DNA of 64,000 nt from contig NZ_WSEL01000009.1 in assembly GCF_009758015.1 (NCBI RefSeq), forward strand, positions 1,227,501 to 1,291,500, given 5' to 3'. Positions 39,579 through 48,509 of the stretch are shown piece after piece. The translations under genes and the position numbers were made by a program. The notes under the pieces were generated by a model. That model ran no database searches and was not told where the DNA came from. It saw only the letters and a program-made list of their open reading frames with translations. Numbering within the stretch: position 1 is the stretch's first letter; every line of letters begins with the position of its first letter. The DNA comes from Ramlibacter pinisoli. GTDB taxonomy: Bacteria; Pseudomonadota; Gammaproteobacteria; Burkholderiales; Burkholderiaceae_C.

Positions 39579-42500
39579 TCAGCCGATGGACATCAGCGAT
39601 GCATTGCCGCCCGCCGCCGCGGTGTTGATGCTCAGGGCCCGTTCGATCACCAGCCGCTCCAGCGGAACGGACGTCTCGCCCGGCTGCAGGCGCTCGACGC
39701 TGACGACCGGGCCATCGCGACGGGAGAGCAGTTGCTGCACCCGACCGAGCTCCTCGGTGGACCCGTGCAGCAGCACCGAGTCGAAGGAGACTTCGCGAGC
39801 CGACCAGTCACGTGCCAGCACCACCTGCGACTGCACTTCGGCGGGAAGGTGCTGCAGGAGATCGGCCGCTTCGACGGGCCAGACCGCGCGGCTTCCCACG
39901 GCCAGGACGGCGGCGAGCTGCACGAGACGGTCGGCATCGCGGCTCGCCAGGCACAGGATGCTGGAGCGCGGAGCCAGCGTATAGATGTTCCGCTCGCCAG
40001 TGGGGCCCGGCAGCTCGAGCGAGCCCCCCGGCCGCGCCAGGGCGCCCAGGCGCGCGCACGCCGCGGAGACGGGGTCCTTCGTCGACGCAGCCCAGGCGAC
40101 CAGGGCCCGCAAGGCAGCGGGTTCGTATCGCTGCGCATCCGATCCCCCCGCGCCATCGCGGTCGACGGCACGGGCCAGCACGTCCTCCGGGCGGCGGGAC
40201 AGCAGGCGATACAGGTAGAGCGGGCCGCCCGCCTTGGGGCCCGTGCCCGAGAGGCCTTCCCCGCCGAAGGGCTGCACGCCCACCACGGCGCCGACCATGT
40301 TGCGGTTCACGTAGACGTTGCCCGCGTGCGCCGCTTGCACCACCCGGGCGATCGTCTCGTCGATGCGCGTGTGCAGGCCCATGGTCAGGCCGTAGCCGGT
40401 TCCGTTGATCTGGGCGAGCAGGCCGTCGAGGTCGGCCCGCTTGAATCGCACGAAGTGCAGCACCGGGCCGAACACCTCCTTCTGCAACTCGGAAACGCTG
40501 TCGAGCTCGATGAGCGTCGGCAGCACGAAGGTGCCCGCCTGCAGCGGATGCTCGCTGCGCCCGGCCAGCTGGTGAACGCGCCGGCCCCTGGCTCGCATCG
40601 CGTCGATGTGGCGGTCGATGTTGTCCCGGGCTTCGGCATCGATGACGGGACCGACGTCCGTCGCGAGGCGGTCCGGGCTGCCGACGCGAAGCTCCGCCAT
40701 CGCGCCCAGCAGCATGTCCAGCACGCGATCGGCGGCCTCCTCCTGCACGCACAGCACGCGCAAGGCGGAGCAGCGCTGTCCGGCGCTGTCGAATGCGGAG
40801 ACGAGGACGTCACCGATCACCTGCTCGGCCAGCGCCGACGAGTCGACGATCATCGCGTTCTGCCCGCCGGTTTCGGCGATGAGGGGGATGGCGCGGCCGC
40901 TGACATCCACGCGCCCCGCAACCGTCCGTTGCAGGATGCGCGCCACCTCGGTCGAGCCGGTGAAGAGGACACCCCGCACCCGCGCATCCGCCACCAGCTT
41001 GGCGCCCACGACGGCGCCCTGGCCGGGCACGAGCTGCACCGCGAAACGGGGGACGCCCGCGGCCCACAACGCACGCACGCCCTCGGCGGCAATCAGGGGC
41101 GTCTGCTCCGCCGGCTTGGCCAGCACGGTGTTGCCGGCGGCCAGTGCAGCCGCCACCTGCCCCATGAAGATGGCGAGCGGGAAGTTCCACGGGCTGATGC
41201 AGACCACGGGCCCGAGCGGCCGGTGCGTTATCTCCTCGAAGTGCTCGCGCACCTGGCGCGCGTAGTAGCGCAGGAAATCCACCGCCTCGCGCACCTCGGC
41301 GACCGCATTGGAAGCCGTCTTGCCGGCCTCGCGGATCAGGATGGCCATCAGACGGGGCATGTCGGCCTCGAGGCGCTCCGCGGCCGACTCGAGCATCCGT
41401 GCGCGCTCGGCCGCCGGCGTGGCGGCCCAGGTCGCCGCACCTTCGGCAGCGCTGCGCAGTGCGAGCTCCACCTCGCCGGCAGTCGCCTCGCGAAGGGAGC
41501 CGACCCTGTCCGTGCGGTTGGCCGGGTTGGTCACCGGCAGCCGGTCCCCCGGTTCGGTGTCCTGCTCCAGCATGGGCCGGACCTGGGCAGGCGAGCGCGC
41601 TTGGGCCCGGAATGCTTCGGCCAATTCCTGCAACTGGATCTCGCTGGTCAGGTCGATGCCCTGGGAGTTCCGGCGCGTGGCGCCGTACAGGTCCCGCGGC
41701 AGGGGGATGGCGGGATGCGGCAGGCCGACCCCGCCCTCGGCGGCCGCGAACTCGTCGATGACGGAAGCCGGGTCGCGCACCAGCTCCTCGAGGGACAGCG
41801 TCTGGTCGGCGATGCGGTTGACGAACGACGTGTTGGCGCCGTTCTCGAGCAGCCGGCGCACCAGGTACGCCAGCAGCGTTTCGTGCGTGCCGACCGGGGC
41901 GTAGATCCGGCACGGGCGACCGAGCTTGCCCTGGGCCGGCTCCCCCACCACCTGTTCGTAGAGCGGCTCGCCCATGCCGTGCAGGCACTGGAACTCGTAC
42001 TGCTGCGCGGTGTAGCGGCTCGGGCCGGCCAGCTCGTGGATCGCCGCGAGCGTGTGCGCGTTGTGCGTGGCGAACTGCGGATAGACCGCGTCCGGTGCCG
42101 CCAGCAGCTTGCGCGCGCACGCCAGGTAGGAGGCATCGGTGTAGGGCTTGCGCGTGAAGACCGGATAGCCCTCCTGGCCATCGATCTGCGCGCGCTTGAT
42201 CTCGGAATCCCAGTAGGCGCCCTTCACCAGGCGGATCATCAGCCGGCGCTTGCTGCGGCGCGCCAGGTCCACCAGGTAGTCGATCACGAACGGGCAGCGC
42301 TTCTGGTAGGCCTGGATCACGAAGCCCAGGCCCTGCCAGCCCGCCAGTTGCGGCTCGAAGGCAAGGCGTTCCAGCAGGTCGAGGGAGATCTCCAGGCGCT
42401 CGGCCTCCTCGGCATCGATGTTCAGGCCGATGTCGTAGCGCTTGGCCAGGGAACACAGGCGCACCAGCACCGGGTAGAGCTCGCCCATGACGCGGTCGTA

Positions 42501-43355
42501 CTGCGCGCGGCTGTAGCGCGCGTGCAGGGCGGACAGCTTGATCGAGATGCCCGGTCCCTCGAAGATCCCGCGCGAGCCGGCGGCCTTGCCGATCGCATGG
42601 ATGGCCGTCTCGTAGTCGCGCAGGTAGCGCGCCGCGTCACCGGCGGTCATCGCCGCCTCGCCCAGCATGTCGAACGAGTAGCGGAAGCCCTGCGCCTCGC
42701 GCGGCCTGGCGTGCTGCAGCGCCTCGTCGATGTTCTCTCCGGTGACGAACTGCTCGCCCATCATCCGCATGGCCATGTCGACGCCCTTGCGGATCAGGGG
42801 CTCCCCCCCGAGGCTCACCAGCCGGCCGATGGCGGCGGACAGGCCGGCCTCGCTGTGGGTCGACACCAGCTTGCCCGTGATCAGCAGGCCCCAGGTGGCC
42901 GCGTTGACGAACAGCGAGGGGCTCTTCCACAGGTGCGACACCCACTGGCCCTGGGCGATCTTGTCGCGGATCAGCGCATCGCGCGTGGCGGCGTCGGGGA
43001 TGCGCAGCAGGGCTTCCGCCAGGCACATGAGGGCAACGCCCTCCTGCGACGACAGCGCGTACTCCTGCAGAAGGTTCTGGACCAGGCCGGCGCGTCCCGT
43101 GCCGGCCTTGCGCTCGCGCAGCGTGCGGGCGATCCGCAGGGCCAGTGCGTGGCTGTCCTGCCGGATGCCGTCCGGCAGGCGCGCATCCGCCAGGATGCTG
43201 GCGACAGCCTGCGGCTCCGGCACCCGGCAGGCGGCAGTGATGGCCCGGCGCAGCGGGGACGCAGCGAGGCTGGAGGGTTCGACGAAGTGCTCGAAGGTGC
43301 TGGTAGGCGGCGCGGCGACGGACGGCATGGCGATGTGTGCTGGTTCAGGGGACAT
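39579..43355 (-). CDS. putA: Bifunctional proline dehydrogenase / P5C dehydrogenase PutA
   Basis: A 1258-residue enzyme that oxidises proline to glutamate at the inner membrane face. The proline dehydrogenase barrel (about 85-500) has RLVKGAYWDSEIKRAQ and the YEFQCLHGMGE motif. The aldehyde dehydrogenase domain (about 560-1040) has PWNFPLAIFMGQ, GFTGSTE-like LFTGSTEVA, AETGGQNAM and the catalytic Cys in FDSAGQRCSALR. A C-terminal domain follows. No ribbon-helix-helix DNA-binding region precedes residue 30, so it should not repress its own gene. ATG 43355 was preferred to TTG 43361. It is divergent from an Lrp-type regulator. Confidence 0.96.
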   Translation of the reverse strand: MSPEPAHIAMPSVAAPPTSTFEHFVEPSSLAASPLRRAITAACRVPEPQAVASILADARLPDGIRQDSHALALRIARTLRERKAGTGRAGLVQNLLQEYALSSQEGVALMCLAEALLRIPDAATRDALIRDKIAQGQWVSHLWKSPSLFVNAATWGLLITGKLVSTHSEAGLSAAIGRLVSLGGEPLIRKGVDMAMRMMGEQFVTGENIDEALQHARPREAQGFRYSFDMLGEAAMTAGDAARYLRDYETAIHAIGKAAGSRGIFEGPGISIKLSALHARYSRAQYDRVMGELYPVLVRLCSLAKRYDIGLNIDAEEAERLEISLDLLERLAFEPQLAGWQGLGFVIQAYQKRCPFVIDYLVDLARRSKRRLMIRLVKGAYWDSEIKRAQIDGQEGYPVFTRKPYTDASYLACARKLLAAPDAVYPQFATHNAHTLAAIHELAGPSRYTAQQYEFQCLHGMGEPLYEQVVGEPAQGKLGRPCRIYAPVGTHETLLAYLVRRLLENGANTSFVNRIADQTLSLEELVRDPASVIDEFAAAEGGVGLPHPAIPLPRDLYGATRRNSQGIDLTSEIQLQELAEAFRAQARSPAQVRPMLEQDTEPGDRLPVTNPANRTDRVGSLREATAGEVELALRSAAEGAATWAATPAAERARMLESAAERLEADMPRLMAILIREAGKTASNAVAEVREAVDFLRYYARQVREHFEEITHRPLGPVVCISPWNFPLAIFMGQVAAALAAGNTVLAKPAEQTPLIAAEGVRALWAAGVPRFAVQLVPGQGAVVGAKLVADARVRGVLFTGSTEVARILQRTVAGRVDVSGRAIPLIAETGGQNAMIVDSSALAEQVIGDVLVSAFDSAGQRCSALRVLCVQEEAADRVLDMLLGAMAELRVGSPDRLATDVGPVIDAEARDNIDRHIDAMRARGRRVHQLAGRSEHPLQAGTFVLPTLIELDSVSELQKEVFGPVLHFVRFKRADLDGLLAQINGTGYGLTMGLHTRIDETIARVVQAAHAGNVYVNRNMVGAVVGVQPFGGEGLSGTGPKAGGPLYLYRLLSRRPEDVLARAVDRDGAGGSDAQRYEPAALRALVAWAASTKDPVSAACARLGALARPGGSLELPGPTGERNIYTLAPRSSILCLASRDADRLVQLAAVLAVGSRAVWPVEAADLLQHLPAEVQSQVVLARDWSAREVSFDSVLLHGSTEELGRVQQLLSRRDGPVVSVERLQPGETSVPLERLVIERALSINTAAAGGNASLMSIG

Positions 43356-43426
43356 CGGCAATGGTCCGGGTTTTGGCTAGGATATTGCTCGGACTTTCGA
43401 CGACTCTGCCGAACGAATCACTATCC

Positions 43427-43906
43427 ATGCCCTCCCTGGACGAACTCGACCGGACCGACCGCCGCATCCTGCAGCAACTGCAGGACGACGGGCGGATGTC
43501 CAACCTCAAGCTCGCCGAGGCGGTGGCGCTGTCCCCGACGGCGGTGCTCGCGCGCGTGCAGCGCCTGGTGCGCGACGGGTACATCCAGGGCTACGAGGCG
43601 CGCCTGGACCCCAAGCTGCTGGGTGCGGGGATGCTGGTGTTCGTCGAGGTCCTGCTGGATCGCACGACACCCAACGTGTTCGAGCAGTTCCGCGCCGCCG
43701 TGCACGTGCACCCGGAGATCCTGGAGTGCCACATGGTGGCCGGCGGGTTCGACTACCTGGTGAAGACGCGCGTGGCCGACATGGAGGCCTACCGCACCTT
43801 CGCCGGCACCGTCCTGTGGCAGTTGCCCGGCGTGCGGGAGACCCGGACCTACGCCGTGATGGAGGAGGTCAAGAACTCCTCCAAGCTGCACATTCCCATG
43901 GCGTAG
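43427..43906 (+). CDS. Lrp/AsnC-family regulator, probable putA activator
   Basis: A 159-residue regulator with an N-terminal helix-turn-helix (LDRTDRRILQQLQDDGRMSN, LAEAVALSPTAVLARVQRL) and a C-terminal RAM ligand domain (VHPEILECHMVAGGFDYLVKTRV). The 71-bp gap to putA is the only place for both promoters and is comparatively AT-rich. In many proteobacteria an Lrp-type PutR activates putA in response to proline. This matches a PutA that lacks its own DNA-binding domain. Confidence 0.92.
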   Translation: MPSLDELDRTDRRILQQLQDDGRMSNLKLAEAVALSPTAVLARVQRLVRDGYIQGYEARLDPKLLGAGMLVFVEVLLDRTTPNVFEQFRAAVHVHPEILECHMVAGGFDYLVKTRVADMEAYRTFAGTVLWQLPGVRETRTYAVMEEVKNSSKLHIPMA

Positions 43907-43915
43907 GGCGGTCGC

Positions 43916-44461
43916 CTAGGGAGCCGGCCGCAGGCGCAGCGCGAACGGTGCGGCCAGCAGGGCGAGCAGGCGCACGACCGCAATGTCCTCGCGTGTCCAC
44001 CACGGGCGCATGCCCAGCGCGTTGAAGGTCGCGCGGCAACGTCCGCCCTCGATCAGCGGCACGTTGATCACCGCCTGGAGGCCCAGCGCGGCGATGCGCG
44101 CGTGGTCGTCGAAGACGCTCGCCAGGGCGCCCTCCCCTTCCCCGATGAACACCTCGCCGCGCACCAGCAGCTGCTCGGTCCAGGGCGTGAGCAGCTTGCG
44201 CTTGCGCCCGCCCACCGGGTAGGCGGCCGGATCGGACGACCAGCCGCGCTGCAGATGGATCTCGCCCGGGGCATCACCGGGCTCGGTGGCGACCAGGTTC
44301 ACGGTCAGCAGGCCGGGGCCGAGCAGCGCCTGCCGGGCGCCCTCGATGGCGGCCAGCGCCTGCGCCGGATCCGGGTTGCGGCCCAGCGCCTCGCAGAGGG
44401 TCTCGCACAGGGCGAGCGGCAGCACGCCGCTGTCCGCGCCGGCAGCGGAAGGGACCTGCAT
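43916..44461 (-). CDS. GAF-domain protein
   Basis: A 181-residue soluble protein with one GAF-like domain (about 15-170: ALGRNPDPAQALAAIEGARQ, LTVNLVATEPG, LQAVINVPLIEGGRCRATFNALG). GAF domains bind small ligands; with no output domain it may be an enzyme-like or sensory subunit. It starts 4 bp after the Bug gene stop in the same direction and is the last gene of the gamma-glutamyltransferase/Bug unit. Confidence 0.75.
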   Translation of the reverse strand: MQVPSAAGADSGVLPLALCETLCEALGRNPDPAQALAAIEGARQALLGPGLLTVNLVATEPGDAPGEIHLQRGWSSDPAAYPVGGRKRKLLTPWTEQLLVRGEVFIGEGEGALASVFDDHARIAALGLQAVINVPLIEGGRCRATFNALGMRPWWTREDIAVVRLLALLAAPFALRLRPAP

Positions 44462-44465
44462 CGGG

Positions 44466-45431
44466 TCAGTCCAGCTTGATCGCCAGGTCCTTGATCAGCT
44501 TGCCGTAGCGCAGCGTGTCCTGCTTCAGTTGCTCGGACAGCTGCTCGGGCGTGCTGTTGACGACTTCCACGCCGATGGCATCCATGCGCTTGCGCAGGTC
44601 GGGCTGGGCGAGCGCCTTGTTGATTTCCGTGTTGAGCCTGGTGACGAGGTCGCGGGGCATGCCGGCCGGCCCGAAGACGGCATACCAGACGCTCATGTCG
44701 AAGCCGGGCAGTGCCTCGGCGACGGTGGGCGTGTCGGTCAGCAGCTTGGAGCGCTTGGGCTCGGTCACGGCGATCAGCTTCAGCTTGCCGGCGGACACGT
44801 GCGGCAGCGTCTGCGTGCCGGCGGAGAACAGCACCTGCGTCTCGTTGCTCACCGTGGCCAGCACCGCGGGCGCGCCGCCCTTGTAGGGCACGTGCAGCAT
44901 CTCGATGCCGGCCGCCTTCTTGAACATCTCGGCGCTGAGATGGTTGGTGGAACCGCCGCCGGCGGAGGCGTAGGCGAGCTTGCCGGGGTTGGCCTTGGCG
45001 TAGGCGATGAACTCGCGCAGGTTGGTGGCGGGGACCGAGGGGTGGATCACCATCGTGTTGATCACGTTGGCGACCAGGGCGATGGGCGTGAAGTCGTCCG
45101 CGCCCTTGAACGGCATGTTGGCCATGAGGAAGGGATTCATGGCGTGGGTGCTCATGGAGCCCACCAGCAGCGTGTAGCCGTCGGGCTTGGCCTTGGCGAC
45201 GGCCAGCGAACCGATGTTGCCCGAGGCGCCGGCGCGGTTGTCCACGACCACCGCCTGGCCCATGGACTTGGTCAGCTGTTCGCCGATGGCACGCGCCAGG
45301 ATGTCGGTCGATCCGCCCGGCGCCCAGGGCACGATGACGGTGATGGGCTTGTCGGGGTAGGCGGCCCATGCGGCATGGGTCGCGCCGGCCAGTGCCAGGG
45401 CCAGGAACGTACGGCGGAGGAGGTGGCTCAT
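44466..45431 (-). CDS. Bug-family (TctC-like) periplasmic solute-binding protein
   Basis: A 321-residue binding protein with a signal peptide ending THAAWA. Motifs: VIVPWAPGGSTDILARAIGEQ (first 20 positions of the lobe), VDNRAGASGNIGSLAVA, HVPYKGGAPAVLATV and VTEPKRSKLLTDTPTVAEA. It lies between a gamma-glutamyltransferase-like gene (33 bp upstream) and a GAF gene (4 bp downstream), so its ligand may be a gamma-glutamyl compound or a related amino-dicarboxylate. Confidence 0.93.
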   Translation of the reverse strand: MSHLLRRTFLALALAGATHAAWAAYPDKPITVIVPWAPGGSTDILARAIGEQLTKSMGQAVVVDNRAGASGNIGSLAVAKAKPDGYTLLVGSMSTHAMNPFLMANMPFKGADDFTPIALVANVINTMVIHPSVPATNLREFIAYAKANPGKLAYASAGGGSTNHLSAEMFKKAAGIEMLHVPYKGGAPAVLATVSNETQVLFSAGTQTLPHVSAGKLKLIAVTEPKRSKLLTDTPTVAEALPGFDMSVWYAVFGPAGMPRDLVTRLNTEINKALAQPDLRKRMDAIGVEVVNSTPEQLSEQLKQDTLRYGKLIKDLAIKLD

Positions 45432-45464
45432 GAATGGTTTCCTTCGAAGGTTCAGTAGGTCGGG

Positions 45465-47300
45465 TCAGCGGCCGACGGCGTAGCCCTGCATGCCGCGCGG
45501 GTTGGCGCCCGCGCGCAGGATGCGGCGACCCTGCGCGTCGGTGCTGCGGCTGGCGGCGCACAGGCGGCCCTCGGACCAGGGCTCGCCCACTTGCACCACG
45601 TGGCCGAGGGCACGCAGCTGGTCGATCTCCTGCGGGGCGAAGCGGGACTCGAGCTGCAGGGTGTTCAGCACCGTCTGGCGCGGCCAGAACGAGCTGGGGG
45701 CATGCTTCACGTGCCAGGCCGGTGCGTCGATGGCCTCCTGCAGGTCCATGCCATGCACGGCATGGCGCAGGAAGAAGGCCACCGACCACTGGTCCTGCTG
45801 GTCGCCACCGGGCGTACCGAAGGCCATGTAGGGCTCGCCGTCCCGCAGCGCGAGCGTCGGCGACAGGGTGGTGCAGGGCGCCACGCGCGGCGTGACGGTA
45901 TTGGGCAGGCCCGCGTCGAGCCAGGTCATCTGCAGGCGCGTGTTGATCGCGAAACCCAGGCCCGGCACGACCGGGCTGGACGACAGCCAGCCGCCGGACG
46001 GCGTGGCCGCGACCATGTTGCCGTGCCGGTCGATCACGTCCACGTGGCAGGTGTCGCCGACGAAGATCTCGCAATCGGCCCACTCGGCCACGGGCGGCAG
46101 GTTGGCGAAGGTCGGCTCGCCGACCCCGAAGCGCGTGTCCGCTTCCTTCAGCGTGCGGGCGGCGACGGCCAGGTCGGCCAGCTGCGCAGCGCGCCCGCCC
46201 GGCGAGCCCGGACGCAGCTCGTTCGAGGCGCGCTGCAGGTCCACCTGCGACCAGCGTTGCCGCAGGTACTCGTCGGAGAGCAGCGCCTGTTGCGCCGCGC
46301 GGTCGGCGCCCGGTGCGACGCCATACCAGGCCAGCCGGTCCGCCAGCGCCAGCTTGGCCGCTTCCGCGATGCGGTGCACGAAGCCGGCGGTCGGGGGCGC
46401 ATGGGCGGCCAGGTCGGCGTGGCGCAGCATGCCCAGCTGCTGCAGGAACAGGGGCCCCTGGCTCCAGAAGCCGCACTTGGCGACGGTGTAGCGCCCGAAG
46501 GAACCGGTGAGCGGCGCCTCCGCCTCCACCTGCCATTGCGCCATGTCCTCGTAGCGCAGCAAGCCGGCATGGTTGTCGCCGCTCGTGTCCCGGACGGCGT
46601 GCTGGCGGTAGTAGCTGTCGATCTCGCGCGCGACGAAGCCCTGCTGCCAGCAACGGATGGCGGCATCGATCACGCCGGTGCGGCCGCTGCCCTCGCGCTG
46701 TGCGGTGGCCACGATGCGCTCGTAGGTGGCGGCCAGCTCGGGCAGCCGGTGCAGGGCACCGGGCGCCGGCACCCTGCCGTCGGGCAGCCACACCGCCGCC
46801 GAGGACGGCCAATGCGTCTTGAACAGCTCCTGCACCGCCAGGATGGCCTGCACCGCCCGCGGCAGCATGGGGAAGCCGTCGCGCGCGTAGCCGATGGCCG
46901 GGGCCAGGACGTCCGCCAGCTCCCAGGTGCCCTGCTCGCGCAGCAGGGTGAGCCACGTCGGGAACGCGGCCGGGACGGTGGCGGGCAGCAGGCCGATGCC
47001 CGGAACCTGCTCGAAGCCCAGGGAACGGAACGCCTCGGGCGTCGCGAGCTGCGGCGCGCTGCCCTGGCCGCGCAGGGCCTGCATGCGCCGCTCGCGTTCG
47101 CTCCAGAACAGGATCGGCACTTCGCCGCCGGGGCCGTTCAGGTGCGGCTCCACGACCTGCAGCACGAAGCCCGCGGCCACCGCCGCGTCGAAGGCGTTGC
47201 CGCCGCGTTCCAGCACGCCCATCGCCGTCTGCGAAGCGAGCCAGTGCGTGGACGAGGCCACGCCGAAGGTGCCGGTGATCTCGGGCCGGGTGGTGAACAT
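45465..47300 (-). CDS. Gamma-glutamyltransferase family protein
   Basis: A 611-residue Ntn-hydrolase. The large-subunit motifs include ASQTAMGVLERGGNAFDAAVA, split here at residues 23-43, and EPHLNGPGGE. The new N-terminal Thr after autocleavage would be in GDTCHVDVIDRHGNMVAATPSGGW (residues 422-445). The C-terminal AFGTPGGDQQDQWS is typical. There is no obvious signal peptide, so it may act in the cytoplasm, unlike classical Ggt. Possible substrates are gamma-glutamyl amides or cephalosporin-like acyl groups. The start at 47300 is the first Met that fits the family. A LysR gene is divergent. Confidence 0.9.
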   Translation of the reverse strand: MFTTRPEITGTFGVASSTHWLASQTAMGVLERGGNAFDAAVAAGFVLQVVEPHLNGPGGEVPILFWSERERRMQALRGQGSAPQLATPEAFRSLGFEQVPGIGLLPATVPAAFPTWLTLLREQGTWELADVLAPAIGYARDGFPMLPRAVQAILAVQELFKTHWPSSAAVWLPDGRVPAPGALHRLPELAATYERIVATAQREGSGRTGVIDAAIRCWQQGFVAREIDSYYRQHAVRDTSGDNHAGLLRYEDMAQWQVEAEAPLTGSFGRYTVAKCGFWSQGPLFLQQLGMLRHADLAAHAPPTAGFVHRIAEAAKLALADRLAWYGVAPGADRAAQQALLSDEYLRQRWSQVDLQRASNELRPGSPGGRAAQLADLAVAARTLKEADTRFGVGEPTFANLPPVAEWADCEIFVGDTCHVDVIDRHGNMVAATPSGGWLSSSPVVPGLGFAINTRLQMTWLDAGLPNTVTPRVAPCTTLSPTLALRDGEPYMAFGTPGGDQQDQWSVAFFLRHAVHGMDLQEAIDAPAWHVKHAPSSFWPRQTVLNTLQLESRFAPQEIDQLRALGHVVQVGEPWSEGRLCAASRSTDAQGRRILRAGANPRGMQGYAVGR

Positions 47301-47392
47301 CCGGCCAAGTGTATCGACGGCGCATAGTTCAACTGCCATGTTTTTCGATGGATGCATGCATGGCTTGCTATACCCAAACGTATCATCGCGGC

Positions 47393-48337
47393 ATGCCGAG
47401 CCCCAACCTGCAACGGCTGTCCACGCGGCTGAAGCTGCGCCATTTCGCGCTGCTGACCGAGCTCGAGCGGCAGGGGTCCGTGAGCCGCGCCGCCCAGCAC
47501 CTCGGCCTGGCGCAGCCGACGGTCACCCGCGCGCTGGCCGAGATCGAAGGCATCTTCATGACGCCCCTGTTCGTGCGCAGCCGGCGCGGACTGGAACCGA
47601 CGCCGGCCGGGGAAGTGGTCCTGGCCCGCGCCCACCATTCGCTCGCCGATGCCGCGGCGCTCGAGCGCGATCTCGCGGCCGTCGAGGCGGGGTTCCGCGG
47701 CACCTTGCGCATCGGCGTCATCCCCTTCCTGTCCACCACCACGCACGATGCGATCTGGCGCCACCTGCTGGACCTTCGGCCGGCGCTGCGCTTCGAGGTG
47801 CAGGAATCCACCAGCGACCGCCTGCTGCAGGCGCTCAGGGACCGGCAGCTCGATTGCGCCATCTGCCGCTTCACGGCGGTGAAGTCGGGCGACGGCCTCG
47901 TGCTGCGGCACCTGTACCAGCAGGAGCCCCGCATCGTGATGTCGGGCCCCGCGGCCAAGCGCCTGGCCCGGCGCGGGCTGGACTGGGAGGCCTATGCCTC
48001 CATGCGCTGGATCCTGCCGCCGCTGGAGACGCCGATCCGCGACATGATCCGGACGATCTTCGCGTCGGCGGGGCAGCCCGAGCCCCCGTCGGTGCTCGAA
48101 TCCTTCGCCGAGAAGACGCTGAAATCGCTGCTGCGCCAGCTGCCGGACGCCATCACCATCCTGCCCGACGACATCGCGGCAGAGCTCGCGGATGCCGCCG
48201 GCGCCCGGGTCCTGCCCCAGCGGCTGCAGTGGAACCTGCCGCCGATCGGGCTGGTCCGGCTCGAGGGCCTGAGCAACGGCGCCCTGATCGACCAGATCGC
48301 CGAGGCGGTGCGCCGCGCGCGTGCGGCCCCGCGCTGA
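47393..48337 (+). CDS. LysR-family regulator
   Basis: A 314-residue LysR protein. The helix-turn-helix is LRHFALLTELERQGSVSRAA and HLGLAQPTVTRALAEIE (about 14-55), and the effector domain spans about 95-300. It is of the CbsR/GbpR-like sub-type. It is divergent from the gamma-glutamyltransferase operon; the 92-bp gap is AT-rich for this genome and holds the palindrome ATGCATGCAT (47352-47361). It most likely controls that operon. Confidence 0.9.
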   Translation: MPSPNLQRLSTRLKLRHFALLTELERQGSVSRAAQHLGLAQPTVTRALAEIEGIFMTPLFVRSRRGLEPTPAGEVVLARAHHSLADAAALERDLAAVEAGFRGTLRIGVIPFLSTTTHDAIWRHLLDLRPALRFEVQESTSDRLLQALRDRQLDCAICRFTAVKSGDGLVLRHLYQQEPRIVMSGPAAKRLARRGLDWEAYASMRWILPPLETPIRDMIRTIFASAGQPEPPSVLESFAEKTLKSLLRQLPDAITILPDDIAAELADAAGARVLPQRLQWNLPPIGLVRLEGLSNGALIDQIAEAVRRARAAPR

Positions 48338-48509
48338 CGATCGCGCGGACGCCGGGCCGGACGACGGCGGGGCCCCGGACCAGGACTGCCTGCGCGGTCC
48401 CGCCGACATCCGCCCTGCCACCTGCCGCAGCACGGGTTTCCCCTCCACCAGGAAATCACTATCCTGTCCCCCCGCCCGGCCTGGGCTGCCACCCGATGGG
48501 AGGACCGCG

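Noticed and set aside
39732..43763. Plus-strand open frame of 1343 codons opposite putA
   Set aside because: Antisense shadow of putA; composition is His/Arg/Gly-rich with no domain, while PutA motifs are intact on the other strand.
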